Notes: a model not told the origin generated them from the sequence alone. A DNA stretch of 64,000 nucleotides from Flavobacterium yafengii (GCF_030010375.1 NZ_JASCRY010000001.1:434001-498000); one strand, 5' to 3'. Counted from the stretch's first letter, positions 1-9,510 are shown. Numbers and translations are program-made.

Positions 1-111
1 GCCGTTACTAAAAAAGAAACCAATTCATGGAAATGGCCGGCTGGACAATTAATCTTCATGTCTGGGTTTGCTTATGTTGTAGCTTTACTGGCCTATCAAA
101 TTCTAAAATAA
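1..111 (+). CDS. feoB: FeoB ferrous iron transporter, C-terminal end (partial)
   Basis: The open frame runs in from the left edge and stops at 109-111. Its 36 residues contain WKWPAGQLIFMSGFAYVVAL followed by LAYQILK, a final hydrophobic segment that I recognise as the last transmembrane helix of Bacteroidota FeoB, the inner-membrane GTP-dependent Fe(II) permease. The GTPase and gate domains lie outside the window. Support comes from the neighbours: a FecA-like iron receptor follows at 234, and a FeoB-associated Cys-rich mini-protein at 2529. The identification rests on a short tail plus context. Confidence 0.72.
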   Translation, partial: AVTKKETNSWKWPAGQLIFMSGFAYVVALLAYQILK

Positions 112-177
112 ATCCAATACTTTTTCTATCACAATAAATCAACAAGAGTTAAATTATAAATTTTTATTATTTTTAAT

Positions 178-208
178 TTGTCTAAATAAGATTTAGATTC
201 TACATTTA
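178..208 (+). promoter_or_regulatory. Candidate promoter with palindromic operator for the FecA-like receptor
   Basis: A TTG at 178-180 and TACATTTA at 201-208 are 20 nt apart and fit the Bacteroidota TTG / TAnnTTTG pattern except for the last base. The spacer holds a perfect inverted repeat, TCTAAAT-aag-ATTTAGA (181-197), and a further TCTAAAT half-unit lies at 222-228 just before the start codon. A palindrome between the two boxes is where an iron-responsive repressor would block polymerase. The regulator itself is inference. Confidence 0.4.
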
Positions 209-233
209 CAGCGTAGAATAAATCTAAATAAAA

Positions 234-2462
234 ATGAGGAATATTATAATTGCAGCTTCACTATTCATTACATCCGCTTTGTTTTCACAAGAAAAGGAAC
301 TTACCAAAACTCAAAAAGACAGTATTGAAAATTTAAATGAAGTTATTATTACCACCGATGCGATTGTTGGAAGTAAATTCAAAGCCAAAAACAAAGCAGG
401 TTCTACTTATTTTATTTCTCCAAAAGAATTAAAAACCTTCAATTATGATGATGTTTCCAGGATTCTAAGAACCGTTCCCGGCATTAGCATTCAGGAAGAA
501 GAAGGTTTTGGTCTCAGACCAAATATTGGCATGAGAGGAACCAGTCCGGATCGTTCCAGTAAAATTACCCTCATGGAAGATGGCGTTCTAATTGCACCCG
601 CTCCTTATGCCGCACCTGCAGCGTATTATTTTCCTACAGTAAACCGAATGCAGTCTTTCGAGATTCTAAAAGGCGGAAGTCAAATACAATACGGTCCTTA
701 TACCACCGGCGGTGCCATCAATATGGTTTCTACCCAAATCCCAAATCGTTTAAAAGCCCGTGTTGTGGCAAGCATAGGAAGCTTTAATACCAAAAAAACA
801 TACGTAAATATTGGGGATGAACGGGAGAATTTTGGTTACGTTTTAGAATATAACAACCGAAATTCAGATGGATTTAAAAAAATTGACAACAGTTCCAAAA
901 ATACCGGTTTTCAGGGAAATGATTATGTCGCAAAATTTAGAATTAATACCGATGCCGATGCCAAAGTCTTTCAATCCTTAACTGCTAAAGTTCAGTATAG
1001 TGAAGATTTTGCCTATGAAACCTACCTTGGTTTAACCGAAAACGATTACAACAACAGTCCGTACAGAAGGTATGCCGGTTCGAATGAAGATTATATTGAC
1101 ACGGAGCACAAACAAATTATGTTGACCCATTTTATAAAACCATCCCAAAATTTCAACATCACCACGAAAGCCTACAAAAATGATTTTGCCAGAAATTGGT
1201 ACAAATTAGATGCTTTAAGACTTGGAACTACAAAAGTGGGAATCAATTCTATATTGACCAATCCAACAACTTATAATGCGGAATATTTAGCGCTAACAGG
1301 AGCCAGCAATACTGCCGATAATGCGTTATTGGTGAAAGCCAATAATCGAATTTACGAGGCCAAAGGAATCCAATCTGTGGCGAATTATAATTTTGGAACA
1401 GGAGCTCTGAAACACGACCTTGATTTTGGCTTCCGTTACCACGAAGATTTCGAAGATCGTTTTCAATGGGTTGACGGATACGCCATGCAAAATGGGGTTA
1501 TGAACAGAACCTCGAACGGAACTCCGGGTACAGACGAAAACCGAATTACAAAAGCCGAAGCAATTGCCGCTCATGTTCTTTATACGATTACCTATGATAA
1601 ATTTACTTTTTCGCCTGGAATCCGATATGAAAACATCAATTTAGAATCTATCAATTACGGGAGCAACGATATTTCAAGAGCCGGCACAAGTGTAGTAAAA
1701 GCAAATAATCGTTCTGATGTTTGGATTCCGGGAATGGGAATACTGTACAAAATCAACGAGGATTACAATGTATTTACGAGTATTCACAAAGGGTTTTCTC
1801 CTCCGGGAGCTAAGGTTGGAGAGGATGCCGAAAACAGTATCAACTCAGAACTTGGTTTTCGTTTTCACAAAAATGCCTTTTACGGAGAATTGATTGGCTA
1901 TTACAATGATTTTTCTAATTTACAAGGTTCGGATAACATGTCTGGTGGCGGAACTGGAACTGGGGATTTATTCAATGCAGGTGCAGCAATCGTAAAAGGA
2001 ATTGAAATTTCGGCCACGTATGAAATCCAGAATAATCCCGAAAGAGGATACAAACTGCCGCTTACCTTTTCCTATACTTTAACGGATACAAAATTAAATA
2101 GTGACTTTAACAGCCCAATATGGGGAAATGTAACACGTGGTGATGAGATTCCGTACATTGCAAAAAATCAATTTGCCCTGACAGCCGCCTTCGAAACAGA
2201 AAAGTTCAATTTGGCAATCAGTGGTAAATACGTAGATGCTTTTAGAACAGTAGCTGGAACAGGATCAATTCCGTCCCAAAACAAAGTAAACAATAATTTT
2301 ATCGTTGATTTCTCAGCAAAATACCACCTCAGCCAAAAAGTGAGTCTGATGTCGAATATCATTAATCTAATGGACAGGAAATATGCCGTATCAAGAGTTC
2401 CAGCAGGATTAAGACCCGGAATGCCTTTTAGCATCAACTTTGGAATTATGGCACAGTTGTAA
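234..2462 (+). CDS. TonB-dependent receptor, FecA-like (ferric siderophore/citrate type)
   Basis: An outer-membrane receptor of 742 aa, a normal length for the family. Residues 1-19 are a signal peptide ending FS-QEK. A TonB-box-like stretch (LNEVIITT) is followed by a plug domain at about 50-160 (RTVPGISIQEEEG, NIGMRGTSPDRS, ILKGGSQIQYGPYTTGGAIN), then a 22-strand-type barrel to the C-terminus. There is no carboxypeptidase-regulatory domain at the N-terminus. The plug motifs are those of FecA-type receptors, which energise Fe(III)-chelate import through TonB. Its position between feoB and a FeoB-associated mini-protein supports iron uptake; the exact ligand cannot be read from the sequence. 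Confidence 0.88.
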   Translation: MRNIIIAASLFITSALFSQEKELTKTQKDSIENLNEVIITTDAIVGSKFKAKNKAGSTYFISPKELKTFNYDDVSRILRTVPGISIQEEEGFGLRPNIGMRGTSPDRSSKITLMEDGVLIAPAPYAAPAAYYFPTVNRMQSFEILKGGSQIQYGPYTTGGAINMVSTQIPNRLKARVVASIGSFNTKKTYVNIGDERENFGYVLEYNNRNSDGFKKIDNSSKNTGFQGNDYVAKFRINTDADAKVFQSLTAKVQYSEDFAYETYLGLTENDYNNSPYRRYAGSNEDYIDTEHKQIMLTHFIKPSQNFNITTKAYKNDFARNWYKLDALRLGTTKVGINSILTNPTTYNAEYLALTGASNTADNALLVKANNRIYEAKGIQSVANYNFGTGALKHDLDFGFRYHEDFEDRFQWVDGYAMQNGVMNRTSNGTPGTDENRITKAEAIAAHVLYTITYDKFTFSPGIRYENINLESINYGSNDISRAGTSVVKANNRSDVWIPGMGILYKINEDYNVFTSIHKGFSPPGAKVGEDAENSINSELGFRFHKNAFYGELIGYYNDFSNLQGSDNMSGGGTGTGDLFNAGAAIVKGIEISATYEIQNNPERGYKLPLTFSYTLTDTKLNSDFNSPIWGNVTRGDEIPYIAKNQFALTAAFETEKFNLAISGKYVDAFRTVAGTGSIPSQNKVNNNFIVDFSAKYHLSQKVSLMSNIINLMDRKYAVSRVPAGLRPGMPFSINFGIMAQL

Positions 2463-2487
2463 AAACTTTCTCATTAGTTTAACTCAA

Positions 2488-2516
2488 AAAAGCAACCCCT
2501 TTCGGTTGCTTTTTCT
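2488..2516 (+). terminator. Rho-independent terminator
   Basis: AGCAACC and GGTTGCT pair around a short CCTTTC-type loop and are followed by TTTTTCTT. It lies about 30 nt after the receptor stop codon and ends only about 12 nt before the next start codon. The downstream mini-gene is therefore either read through from the receptor or has a promoter overlapping this hairpin. Confidence 0.8.
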
Positions 2517-2528
2517 TATTTTTACGGT

Positions 2529-2660
2529 ATGGATATTCAAGAAATTTTAGCTTTTACCGCCCTCGGAATAGCACTCGCTTTTTTGATCAAAAAATTCTTT
2601 TTCAAAAAGAAAAAATCAGATAAAAATTGCGGTAGCGGTGATGATTGCGGTTGTAATTAA
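2529..2660 (+). CDS. FeoB-associated Cys-rich membrane mini-protein
   Basis: A 43-codon gene: MDIQEILAFTALGIALAFLI gives one transmembrane helix (about residues 5-20). A lysine-rich KKFFFKKKKSDK stretch follows, then a cysteine tail CGSGDDCGCN (residues 34-43, three Cys). This layout of one helix, a basic patch and a Cys-rich end matches the small FeoB-associated family (Pfam FeoB_associated type) that accompanies feoB in many Bacteroidota. Its function is unknown; a role with Fe(II) at the permease is assumed for the family. Here it is separated from feoB by the receptor gene rather than lying next to it. Confidence 0.75.
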   Translation: MDIQEILAFTALGIALAFLIKKFFFKKKKSDKNCGSGDDCGCN

Positions 2661-3233
2661 AATTTTCATTATTTCTGTTTTTAATCTGAACTACTTTAAA
2701 ACACAACAGGGTTAAACTTTCCTTAAAAAAATAAAAAAAAGCCTTCTACAACTTAATAAAATGCCTTTTTTTTATTAAATTTACTATAGAAAAAATGAGT
2801 TTTTAGACTCGAAATCAATCGTTTCCATTTTTTTTGATTAAAAAAATGGTTTCGGATTTGAACTTGATTCTAAGTTGGCTTTTGGACATAATTTCAACTT
2901 TATCCCTACAAAAAAGTGAAGTTATAGAACTATTATGAATTGGTAATCCACATACGATTATACAATCATAATTTTTAATAAAAATCTGATATGTAAGTTG
3001 TAAATATTTTTAATCCCTATAAAATATTTACAATTCTGTTATAAACTTAAGTAGTATTCGTTTTTAGATAGACTTCTTTTAATAACTCGAAGAAAACTAC
3101 CTTTTGATTTCATAATTATCCTTTTCACGGATTACTTTTCTCAAAAAAACACAAGAAGTAGTTCCATGAAAACTTCCTACACTTATTACGTTGCCATTGA
3201 TTTCAAACCAAAACGAACCAATATCAACTAATC
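2661..3233. other. 573-bp gap without a gene; AT-rich leader region
   Basis: No convincing coding frame was seen on either strand. The only clear structure is a hairpin at 2825-2849, CCATTTTTTT paired with AAAAAAATGG around a short gatt-type loop, which could be a weak terminator or only AT-rich symmetry. The remaining sequence is the likely regulatory region of the receptor starting at 3234. No consensus -33/-7 pair stands out close to that start. Confidence 0.5.
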
Positions 3234-5918
3234 ATGAAAAAGTTTGTCACCATAGTATTATTTATGCTAAACATCACGTTTCTTTTTGCACAAAAAGAAA
3301 TCTCGGGTTTTGTATTGGATAATGCCGGTGTCGCCATGTCAGGTGTTAATGTTACCGAAAAAGGGACAAACAACAGCGTCTCCACTAATATCAATGGTGC
3401 ATACACGATTACTGTAAAAGAAGGTGCTATTTTGGTCTTTAGTTACTTTGGTTTCTCCAAACAAGAATATGACACAACCGAATCTATTCTGAATGTGGTT
3501 TTATCCGAAGGTGGCGGACAGAATCTTAACCAAGTTGTCGTTACCGGAACAAGAGCTACGCCCAGAAGCAATACCACAACTACACTTCCTATTGATATTG
3601 TATCATCTGGAGACCTGACCTCAACCGGACAAACAACCTTTGATAAAGTATTACAGTACAAAATCCCCTCTTTTAACACGTCTCAAACTCCTGTAAACGA
3701 TGCTACTTCTTTACTTGATCCATACGAAATTAGAAATATGGGACCCAGCAGAACCTTAATACTCATCAACGGAAAAAGGAAAAATTTGAGTGCTTTACTG
3801 TATGTTCAAACATCTCCTGGCCAAGGGGAAACAGGTGCTGATATTTCTGGAATTCCAATTGATGCGATAGAAAGAGTCGAAATTCTTCGTGATGGCGCAT
3901 CTGCTCAATATGGTTCTGATGCAATAGCCGGAGTACTAAATATTATTTTAAAAAAGAAACCCAATAATGGCTCAATAACTATACGAACAGGAATTACTGT
4001 TGAAGGTGATGGCGAAATGCTGGGCATAAGTTTGAACAATGGAGCTTCTGTGAGCGATAAAGGTTTTGTGAATTATACCTTAGATTTTTCGAAAGTAAAC
4101 TTGGCAAACAGACCCGGAAAAGTAGATGCAGACGGAGAGTTCGCTGATTTTGGAGGTACTGTTTCAGGCATTAACCCCTCAACAGATATTAAAGCTTTCC
4201 TAACAAAATATCCAGATGCCCAAAATATCAATGGAGCTCCAAAAACTGCGGCCGCAAAATTTTTAGTCAACGGTGGATTTAATCTATCCGATGAAACACA
4301 AATGTATTATAATGCCGCTTATGTGTATAAAAAGGTGAATTCTTATGCCAATTACAGAACGCCATACTGGGACTATGGAGAAGGAGTTACTGTAAATGAC
4401 CTTCCCTACTTATTGAACTTCTTTGGAGATGGAACTATTACTTCATACAAAGGCTACATCCCAACATTTATAGGTGATTTAAACGATTACAATGCCACTT
4501 TAGGCTATAAATCAATAAAAAACGGATGGAATACTGATGCGAGTATGACTGTAGGCGGAAACAGGCAGGCTTATGCTATAGAAAACTCTCATAACAGATC
4601 TGATATTCAAGATGCAAATGGAGTGAATTTATATCGTGAGAACAGTCCCATTTTTTTCAAACCGGGAGGTGCTTCATTCAATCATGTTGTAGGTAACTTA
4701 GATATTTCTAAAGTGCTGTCTGATAAAATCAGTATTGGTTTTGGCTCTGAAGTCAGAACCGAAACGTTCGTAATTAATGAAGGCGATAAAGCTTCTTGGG
4801 ATGGATTTGGCGCAGACTCATTTGCGGGAAATCGACCTGAGAATTCCGGGAAATGGAATCGTTACAATTTGGGAGGATATTTCGATTTAGCGTATGACTT
4901 TACCAAAGACTTTTCGGTAAACGGTACCGTTCGTTATGAAGATTACAGCGATTTTGGGGCTGCAACAGTTTGGAAATTGAGTTCCAGATATAAGTTTTCT
5001 AAAGATAAAATTACAGTAAGAGGTTCTATTTCCTCAGGATTTAGAGCGCCGACATTGCACCAAATTTACACTCAGAAATCACAATATTCTTTCGTTGCAG
5101 GTCAGGGAATCCAAATCAACGGCTTAATTAATAATATTTCTGCACATGCACGCATTTTGGGCATCCCTAAATTAGATGCCGAAAAATCAACCAATATGAC
5201 TGTAGGAATAGGCGCTAATCCTTTTAAAAATTTAAATTTCACTATAGATTATTACACCATTAAAGTAAAAGACCGAATCATTTTAGGGGATAAAGTAAAC
5301 ACTCAATTTGGCAATGTTGCCTGGTTTGAAAACTCTTTCGATTCGAGAACTTCAGGTTTAGATGTGGTCATGAATTACGGCACTGTAGCACTAGGAACCG
5401 GAGCACTGGGATTCAATTTATCCGGAAACGTAACTCTTGAAAACAAAAGAATTTCACCCGTTGCAAGTGATAATTTTGGCGCAACACTTGAGGCTTTGAT
5501 GTTTACCTCCAGACCCGAAACCAAATGGATTTTGGGAGGAAATTACAAAATCAGAAAATTTGATTTCTCGCTTAGCAACACGTATTTTGGGAAAACAACT
5601 TTCAAACAAGAAGGTTTAGATTCCAATTTAAGAACCGAATTTATACCCAAAATAGTCACTGATTTAGGAATTAACTACGCCACCACAGATAAATTAACTG
5701 TAACACTTAACGTGAATAATATATTAAATGTAGTCCCAGAATGGAAATTTAAAGCCGAGAATGAAGCCGGAACTACTATTTTGAATAATCCAGCTCAAGT
5801 AAAATCACAATTTAACCTAATTACATTCAATGGTCGTTATTCTCAAATGACCTACCAAGGATATCACTTTAGCCAATTAGGAACCTTATTTAGTTTGTCC
5901 CTTATCTATAAATTTTAA
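3234..5918 (+). CDS. TonB-dependent receptor with N-terminal carboxypeptidase-regulatory domain
   Basis: An 894-aa outer-membrane receptor. Residues 1-19 are a signal peptide (ends FLFA-QKE). Residues 20-95 form a CarboxypepD_reg-like beta-sandwich (ISGFVLDNAGVAMSGVNVTE). NLNQVVVTGTRA begins the plug, whose markers are NMGPSRTLILINGKR and RVEILRDGASAQYGSDAIAG; the barrel then runs to the final LSLIYKF. The plug resembles receptors that TonB serves with organic ligands rather than classic FecA. Gene order receptor, YfiR, CHASE8/PAS sensor (5961, 6608) recurs in other Gram-negatives and suggests that the receptor and the signalling genes share a stimulus. The ligand is unknown. Confidence 0.88.
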   Translation: MKKFVTIVLFMLNITFLFAQKEISGFVLDNAGVAMSGVNVTEKGTNNSVSTNINGAYTITVKEGAILVFSYFGFSKQEYDTTESILNVVLSEGGGQNLNQVVVTGTRATPRSNTTTTLPIDIVSSGDLTSTGQTTFDKVLQYKIPSFNTSQTPVNDATSLLDPYEIRNMGPSRTLILINGKRKNLSALLYVQTSPGQGETGADISGIPIDAIERVEILRDGASAQYGSDAIAGVLNIILKKKPNNGSITIRTGITVEGDGEMLGISLNNGASVSDKGFVNYTLDFSKVNLANRPGKVDADGEFADFGGTVSGINPSTDIKAFLTKYPDAQNINGAPKTAAAKFLVNGGFNLSDETQMYYNAAYVYKKVNSYANYRTPYWDYGEGVTVNDLPYLLNFFGDGTITSYKGYIPTFIGDLNDYNATLGYKSIKNGWNTDASMTVGGNRQAYAIENSHNRSDIQDANGVNLYRENSPIFFKPGGASFNHVVGNLDISKVLSDKISIGFGSEVRTETFVINEGDKASWDGFGADSFAGNRPENSGKWNRYNLGGYFDLAYDFTKDFSVNGTVRYEDYSDFGAATVWKLSSRYKFSKDKITVRGSISSGFRAPTLHQIYTQKSQYSFVAGQGIQINGLINNISAHARILGIPKLDAEKSTNMTVGIGANPFKNLNFTIDYYTIKVKDRIILGDKVNTQFGNVAWFENSFDSRTSGLDVVMNYGTVALGTGALGFNLSGNVTLENKRISPVASDNFGATLEALMFTSRPETKWILGGNYKIRKFDFSLSNTYFGKTTFKQEGLDSNLRTEFIPKIVTDLGINYATTDKLTVTLNVNNILNVVPEWKFKAENEAGTTILNNPAQVKSQFNLITFNGRYSQMTYQGYHFSQLGTLFSLSLIYKF

Positions 5919-5960
5919 ACCAGATTTTTCAAATCAGAATAGAAATTCATTAAAAACAGC

Positions 5961-6485
5961 ATGATGAAAACTAAAAATCACCTATTTATTTTAAGCGCAA
6001 TTATCATGCTAATGGGAGGAAATACGATTTCAGCCCAAGAGAATTCCGGTGGGAAAGAATATGCCCTGAAAGCTGATTTTCTATATCGTTTTGTAGACTA
6101 TGTTTATTGGAAAAATTACTCTAAAAAACAAACTTTCAAGATTGCTGTTTTAGAAGAAAGCCCAATTACTACTTCACTACTTGACGTTACTAAAAACAAA
6201 AAAATTGAAGTAAAGGAATATAAAAATTTGGATGAATTAAGTTTTTGTAACATTCTGTTTGTTCCTTACAATTGTTCCATTCCTATTGAAACCATTCTTT
6301 CTAAATTTTCCGGAAAACCCGTACTGATTGTGACAGAACAAAATGGTTACGGAAAAAAAGGCACACACGTGAATTTTGTCACAGTAGACAATAAATTAAA
6401 ATTTGAAGTGAATCTCAAAGCAATAAATAAAGCCGGAATAGGAATCAGTTCGTTCTTGTTGCAACATGCCATTATTGTGCAGTAA
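5961..6485 (+). CDS. YfiR/DUF4154-family periplasmic protein
   Basis: A 174-aa secreted protein. A signal peptide runs to about residue 25 (GGNTISA-QEN). The motifs KADFLYRFVDYVYWKNYS, FKIAVLEESPIT, ILFVPYN, KPVLIVTEQNGYGKKGTHVNFV and the final INKAGIGISSFLLQHA follow the YfiR/DUF4154 pattern. In Pseudomonas, YfiR is a periplasmic repressor of the CHASE8-containing diguanylate cyclase YfiN. Here the next gene encodes a membrane sensor with a similar periplasmic part, so YfiR probably binds or gates that sensor. It lies 42 nt after the receptor and 122 nt before the sensor. The two cysteines important for redox control in Pseudomonas YfiR are not clearly placed. Confidence 0.8.
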   Translation: MMKTKNHLFILSAIIMLMGGNTISAQENSGGKEYALKADFLYRFVDYVYWKNYSKKQTFKIAVLEESPITTSLLDVTKNKKIEVKEYKNLDELSFCNILFVPYNCSIPIETILSKFSGKPVLIVTEQNGYGKKGTHVNFVTVDNKLKFEVNLKAINKAGIGISSFLLQHAIIVQ

Positions 6486-6607
6486 AAGTATCAAATCACA
6501 CATTTACATTGTCATTTATACTTGAATTCGAGCGATTTTAGAACCTTTAAAACCAAGAAAATACAAAACGTTTAGTGTGTTATAAATATTGAAAAAACAA
6601 TAAATAC

Positions 6608-9067
6608 ATGATTAATCTTCGTAACATATCAATTAAAAATAAGCTGGTGCTTATGCAAGTTTTCACCTCTGCATTTGTACTAGGTCTTTGTATTACTGCT
6701 TTTGTACTGATAGACATTCAAGGATTTAAAGACCGGAAAGTGATTAGTTCAATAGCTATTGCACAAGTGGTGGGTTTTAATAATGTTTCTTCCCTTGAGT
6801 TTTTGGATAATGCTGCCGCCAATAAAATTCTATCGGAATTAAATGTGCAAAACGACATTTTGAATGCAAACATATTGGACAAAAAAGGCAACGTTTTTGC
6901 TTCCTATACAAAACCGGGCTCTGATCCTAACTATCGTTTTTCTATTCCCGCCATGGATGAAAAAAGTTCCCATTTTACCAATGAAAATCTTTTTGTGTAC
7001 AGTAAAATCAAAAAAGACAATAAAACAATAGGATTGGTTTGCATCCGATTTGAACTATCGGAATTGAATAAAATAAAAATGGATGTGCTGCGTCTGGGAA
7101 TCGTGTTATTGGTCGTAGGAATCGGGCTGGCTTTCTTGATTGCAATGATTATTAAAAAGTACATCTCAAAACCCTTGTTGAACTTGGTAACCGTTATACA
7201 GCAGATAAAGGACACCAGTGATTATACAACCCGCATGACAGTTGAAGGAAAAGACGAAATCAGTATTCTTTCTTTGGGCCTTAATGACATGCTTTCTACA
7301 ATCGAAAAAAGAGACAATGAAGTGGCTCAATCCAAAGAACAGTTAAATGAGCAAAATACACTTTTACAATCAGTGATTCAAAATATGGGTGATGGATTAG
7401 TCGTAGCAGATGAAAATGGAAAATTCATCATTTGGAATCCCGCTTCTGAAAAGATAATTGGAATTGGATTGCTGGATATACCCGAAGAAAAATGGGCTGA
7501 CACGTATGGCATATTGTGGCCCGATACTAAAGCCATTTTAACCACTGATGAACTTCCTATCGTTAAGGCATTACATGGCGAAGAAGTGGATGACATGGAA
7601 ATCTTTGTACAAAATTACAAAAAAACAGAAGGTAATTTTGTCGTGATATCTGCCAGACCATTAAAAGATTCGGCAGGGAAAATCACTGGTGCGGTGGCCG
7701 TTTTTCATGATATCACAGAACGAAAAAATGCAGAAACCGAGATTAAAAAACTAAATGAAGAACTGGAACAAAAAGTAACGGAACGTACCGCACAATTGGC
7801 AGAAGCTATAGAAACACTTCGCAAAAGCGAGGAAAAATACCGTGAAATTGTGGAAAACATAAGCGATGTTGTCCATACATCAGACTACAAAGGATATTTT
7901 ACTTACATCAATCCTGCTTGTAAAAAACTAACGGGCTACACCCAAAATGAAATTATAGGAAAACAATTTTCAGAACTAGTGGCTCCGGAGTGGAGAGACC
8001 GTGTGGCGGAGTTCTACTTGAATCAATTTAAACATAAAATAGACGAAACATTATTCTCATTTCCCATTATTACCAAAAACAGAGAACAAAAATGGGTAGA
8101 GCAAACGGTAATGCAGTTAAGGGAAGGAAATAGAATTACCGGACATAAATCGATTATGAGAGACATTACGGAGCGAAAAGCAGCCGAACAAAAATTAAAA
8201 GAAAGTGAAGGTCAATTACAAACTATATTTAATGAGGCTCCGGATGCTTTAATTGTAATAAATGATGAAGGAAATATCATCAGATGGAATCCACAAGCCG
8301 AAAAAATATTTGGATGGTCATTAATCGAAGCGATGGGAAAACCTATGCACAGCTTAATTATTCCTGAACAATATAGAGAACGTCATGTCAAAGGATTCAA
8401 AAACTTCCTTACAACTGGTGAAGGTCCAATTATTAATAAAACAATTGAAATCACAGCCCTTAACAAAGAAAATATCGAATTTGATATTGAGCTGACAGTA
8501 TCTCCCGCAACCATTCTTGGTAAATATATTTTCATTGCTTTTATCAAAGATATTTCGTTCAGAAAAAAAATGGAAAATGAGAAAAAAGAAGCTGATAAAT
8601 TAATGCAACTTAATGAGCTCAAATTAAAATTAATTCTGGAGAATATTGGCGAAGGAATTATTGTAACTGACAACCAAAAAAAAATTGTTTTGTCCAATCA
8701 CATGGCCGAAGAAATCATAGGAATAAAACAAGATTCCACAATGCCAACCACACTGGATTGGTCCACTAAATATGACTTGTATTATCCTGATGAGCTAACT
8801 GTTTTTCCAGCTCAAAACCTTCCATTAGAAAAAGCCTTAAAAGGCGAATCAACAGATGATGTTGAGATAATAATTGAAGATTCAGAAACTAAAACCAGAA
8901 AACGGGTTATCATCAGCGGCAGACCAATAATCGATGAAAACAATTATGTTATTGCCGCTGTTGCGAATATAAAAGACATTACTTATTATAAAGAACTTGA
9001 AGTCGCTCTGGAAGAAAGTGAACAGAAATATCGAAAATTAATTGGGTTCAAAAGTGATAAAAAATAA
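6608..9067 (+). CDS. CHASE8-like/HAMP/multi-PAS membrane sensor lacking an output domain
   Basis: A protein of 819 aa: helix 14-36, periplasmic part about 37-160 (CHASE8-like by size and gene context), helix 161-184, HAMP about 182-234 (ISKPLLNLVTVIQQI), then four PAS domains at about 250-372, 410-523, 533-652 and 671-793, several ending in the typical DITERK linker. It ends at EESEQKYRKLIGFKSDKK, the phrase that normally opens another PAS or the kinase linker. No HisKA, HATPase, GGDEF or EAL follows, and the opposing gene ends only 26 nt downstream. Homologues next to YfiR usually carry a kinase or cyclase, so this gene looks 3'-truncated; it could instead pass signals through a partner protein. 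Confidence 0.82.
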   Translation: MINLRNISIKNKLVLMQVFTSAFVLGLCITAFVLIDIQGFKDRKVISSIAIAQVVGFNNVSSLEFLDNAAANKILSELNVQNDILNANILDKKGNVFASYTKPGSDPNYRFSIPAMDEKSSHFTNENLFVYSKIKKDNKTIGLVCIRFELSELNKIKMDVLRLGIVLLVVGIGLAFLIAMIIKKYISKPLLNLVTVIQQIKDTSDYTTRMTVEGKDEISILSLGLNDMLSTIEKRDNEVAQSKEQLNEQNTLLQSVIQNMGDGLVVADENGKFIIWNPASEKIIGIGLLDIPEEKWADTYGILWPDTKAILTTDELPIVKALHGEEVDDMEIFVQNYKKTEGNFVVISARPLKDSAGKITGAVAVFHDITERKNAETEIKKLNEELEQKVTERTAQLAEAIETLRKSEEKYREIVENISDVVHTSDYKGYFTYINPACKKLTGYTQNEIIGKQFSELVAPEWRDRVAEFYLNQFKHKIDETLFSFPIITKNREQKWVEQTVMQLREGNRITGHKSIMRDITERKAAEQKLKESEGQLQTIFNEAPDALIVINDEGNIIRWNPQAEKIFGWSLIEAMGKPMHSLIIPEQYRERHVKGFKNFLTTGEGPIINKTIEITALNKENIEFDIELTVSPATILGKYIFIAFIKDISFRKKMENEKKEADKLMQLNELKLKLILENIGEGIIVTDNQKKIVLSNHMAEEIIGIKQDSTMPTTLDWSTKYDLYYPDELTVFPAQNLPLEKALKGESTDDVEIIIEDSETKTRKRVIISGRPIIDENNYVIAAVANIKDITYYKELEVALEESEQKYRKLIGFKSDKK

Positions 9068-9093
9068 CATTTACAGTACTGATTCCAGAAGGT

Positions 9094-9510
9094 TTATTTT
9101 ATATACCCAATTTTTACATAATAGTTTTTCGGATTGATTTTGACTCCTTCTTTTGGATAAGGAAAAACACTAAAGCTTTTTACATTTTTTTGTTTTTCCG
9201 GCAAATATTTAGAGAACCACTGTCTATTTTCTTGTTCGTTTTTCATCGAAAAAACCATCGTGTGGTCCTCCACTAATTTTGAATCTTTATAAACCGAAAC
9301 TGTAACCGAAGCTTCTCCAGCCCAGATACAAGTCACACCTTCCGGGCAACGGGAATCAGAAACAACTGCTGCAAGAACTAAATTAAATCCCTTTTTCTTA
9401 AGACACTTTTTCTGGGTTATCTTTAAGGATTGAACATTTTCTGTTTTAGTGTTTTGTGCGAAAGTTATCGTGCCAATCATCAAAAGAAACAACAACAAGG
9501 AATTTTTCAT
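9094..9510 (-). CDS. Secreted protein with a CPxGVxCIWAG motif, function unknown
   Basis: The ATG at 9510 starts a clear signal peptide (MKNSLLLFLLMIGTITFAQ), so I prefer it to the longer frame that begins 13 codons earlier. The mature part, about 120 aa, contains SRCPEGVTCIWAGEASVTV, a motif I have seen in uncharacterised secreted proteins of Bacteroidota, and ends VKINPKNYYVKIGYIK. The two Cys are six residues apart and could form a disulfide or a metal site. It lies 43 nt after the mntR-like gene on the same strand and may be co-transcribed with it. I do not recognise a biochemical function. Confidence 0.7.
   Translation of the reverse strand: MKNSLLLFLLMIGTITFAQNTKTENVQSLKITQKKCLKKKGFNLVLAAVVSDSRCPEGVTCIWAGEASVTVSVYKDSKLVEDHTMVFSMKNEQENRQWFSKYLPEKQKNVKSFSVFPYPKEGVKINPKNYYVKIGYIK

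Noticed and set aside
2661..3233. Possible riboswitch or small RNA in the long gap before the second receptor
   Set aside because: No conserved riboswitch motif was recognised and the only stem is a T/A-run hairpin.
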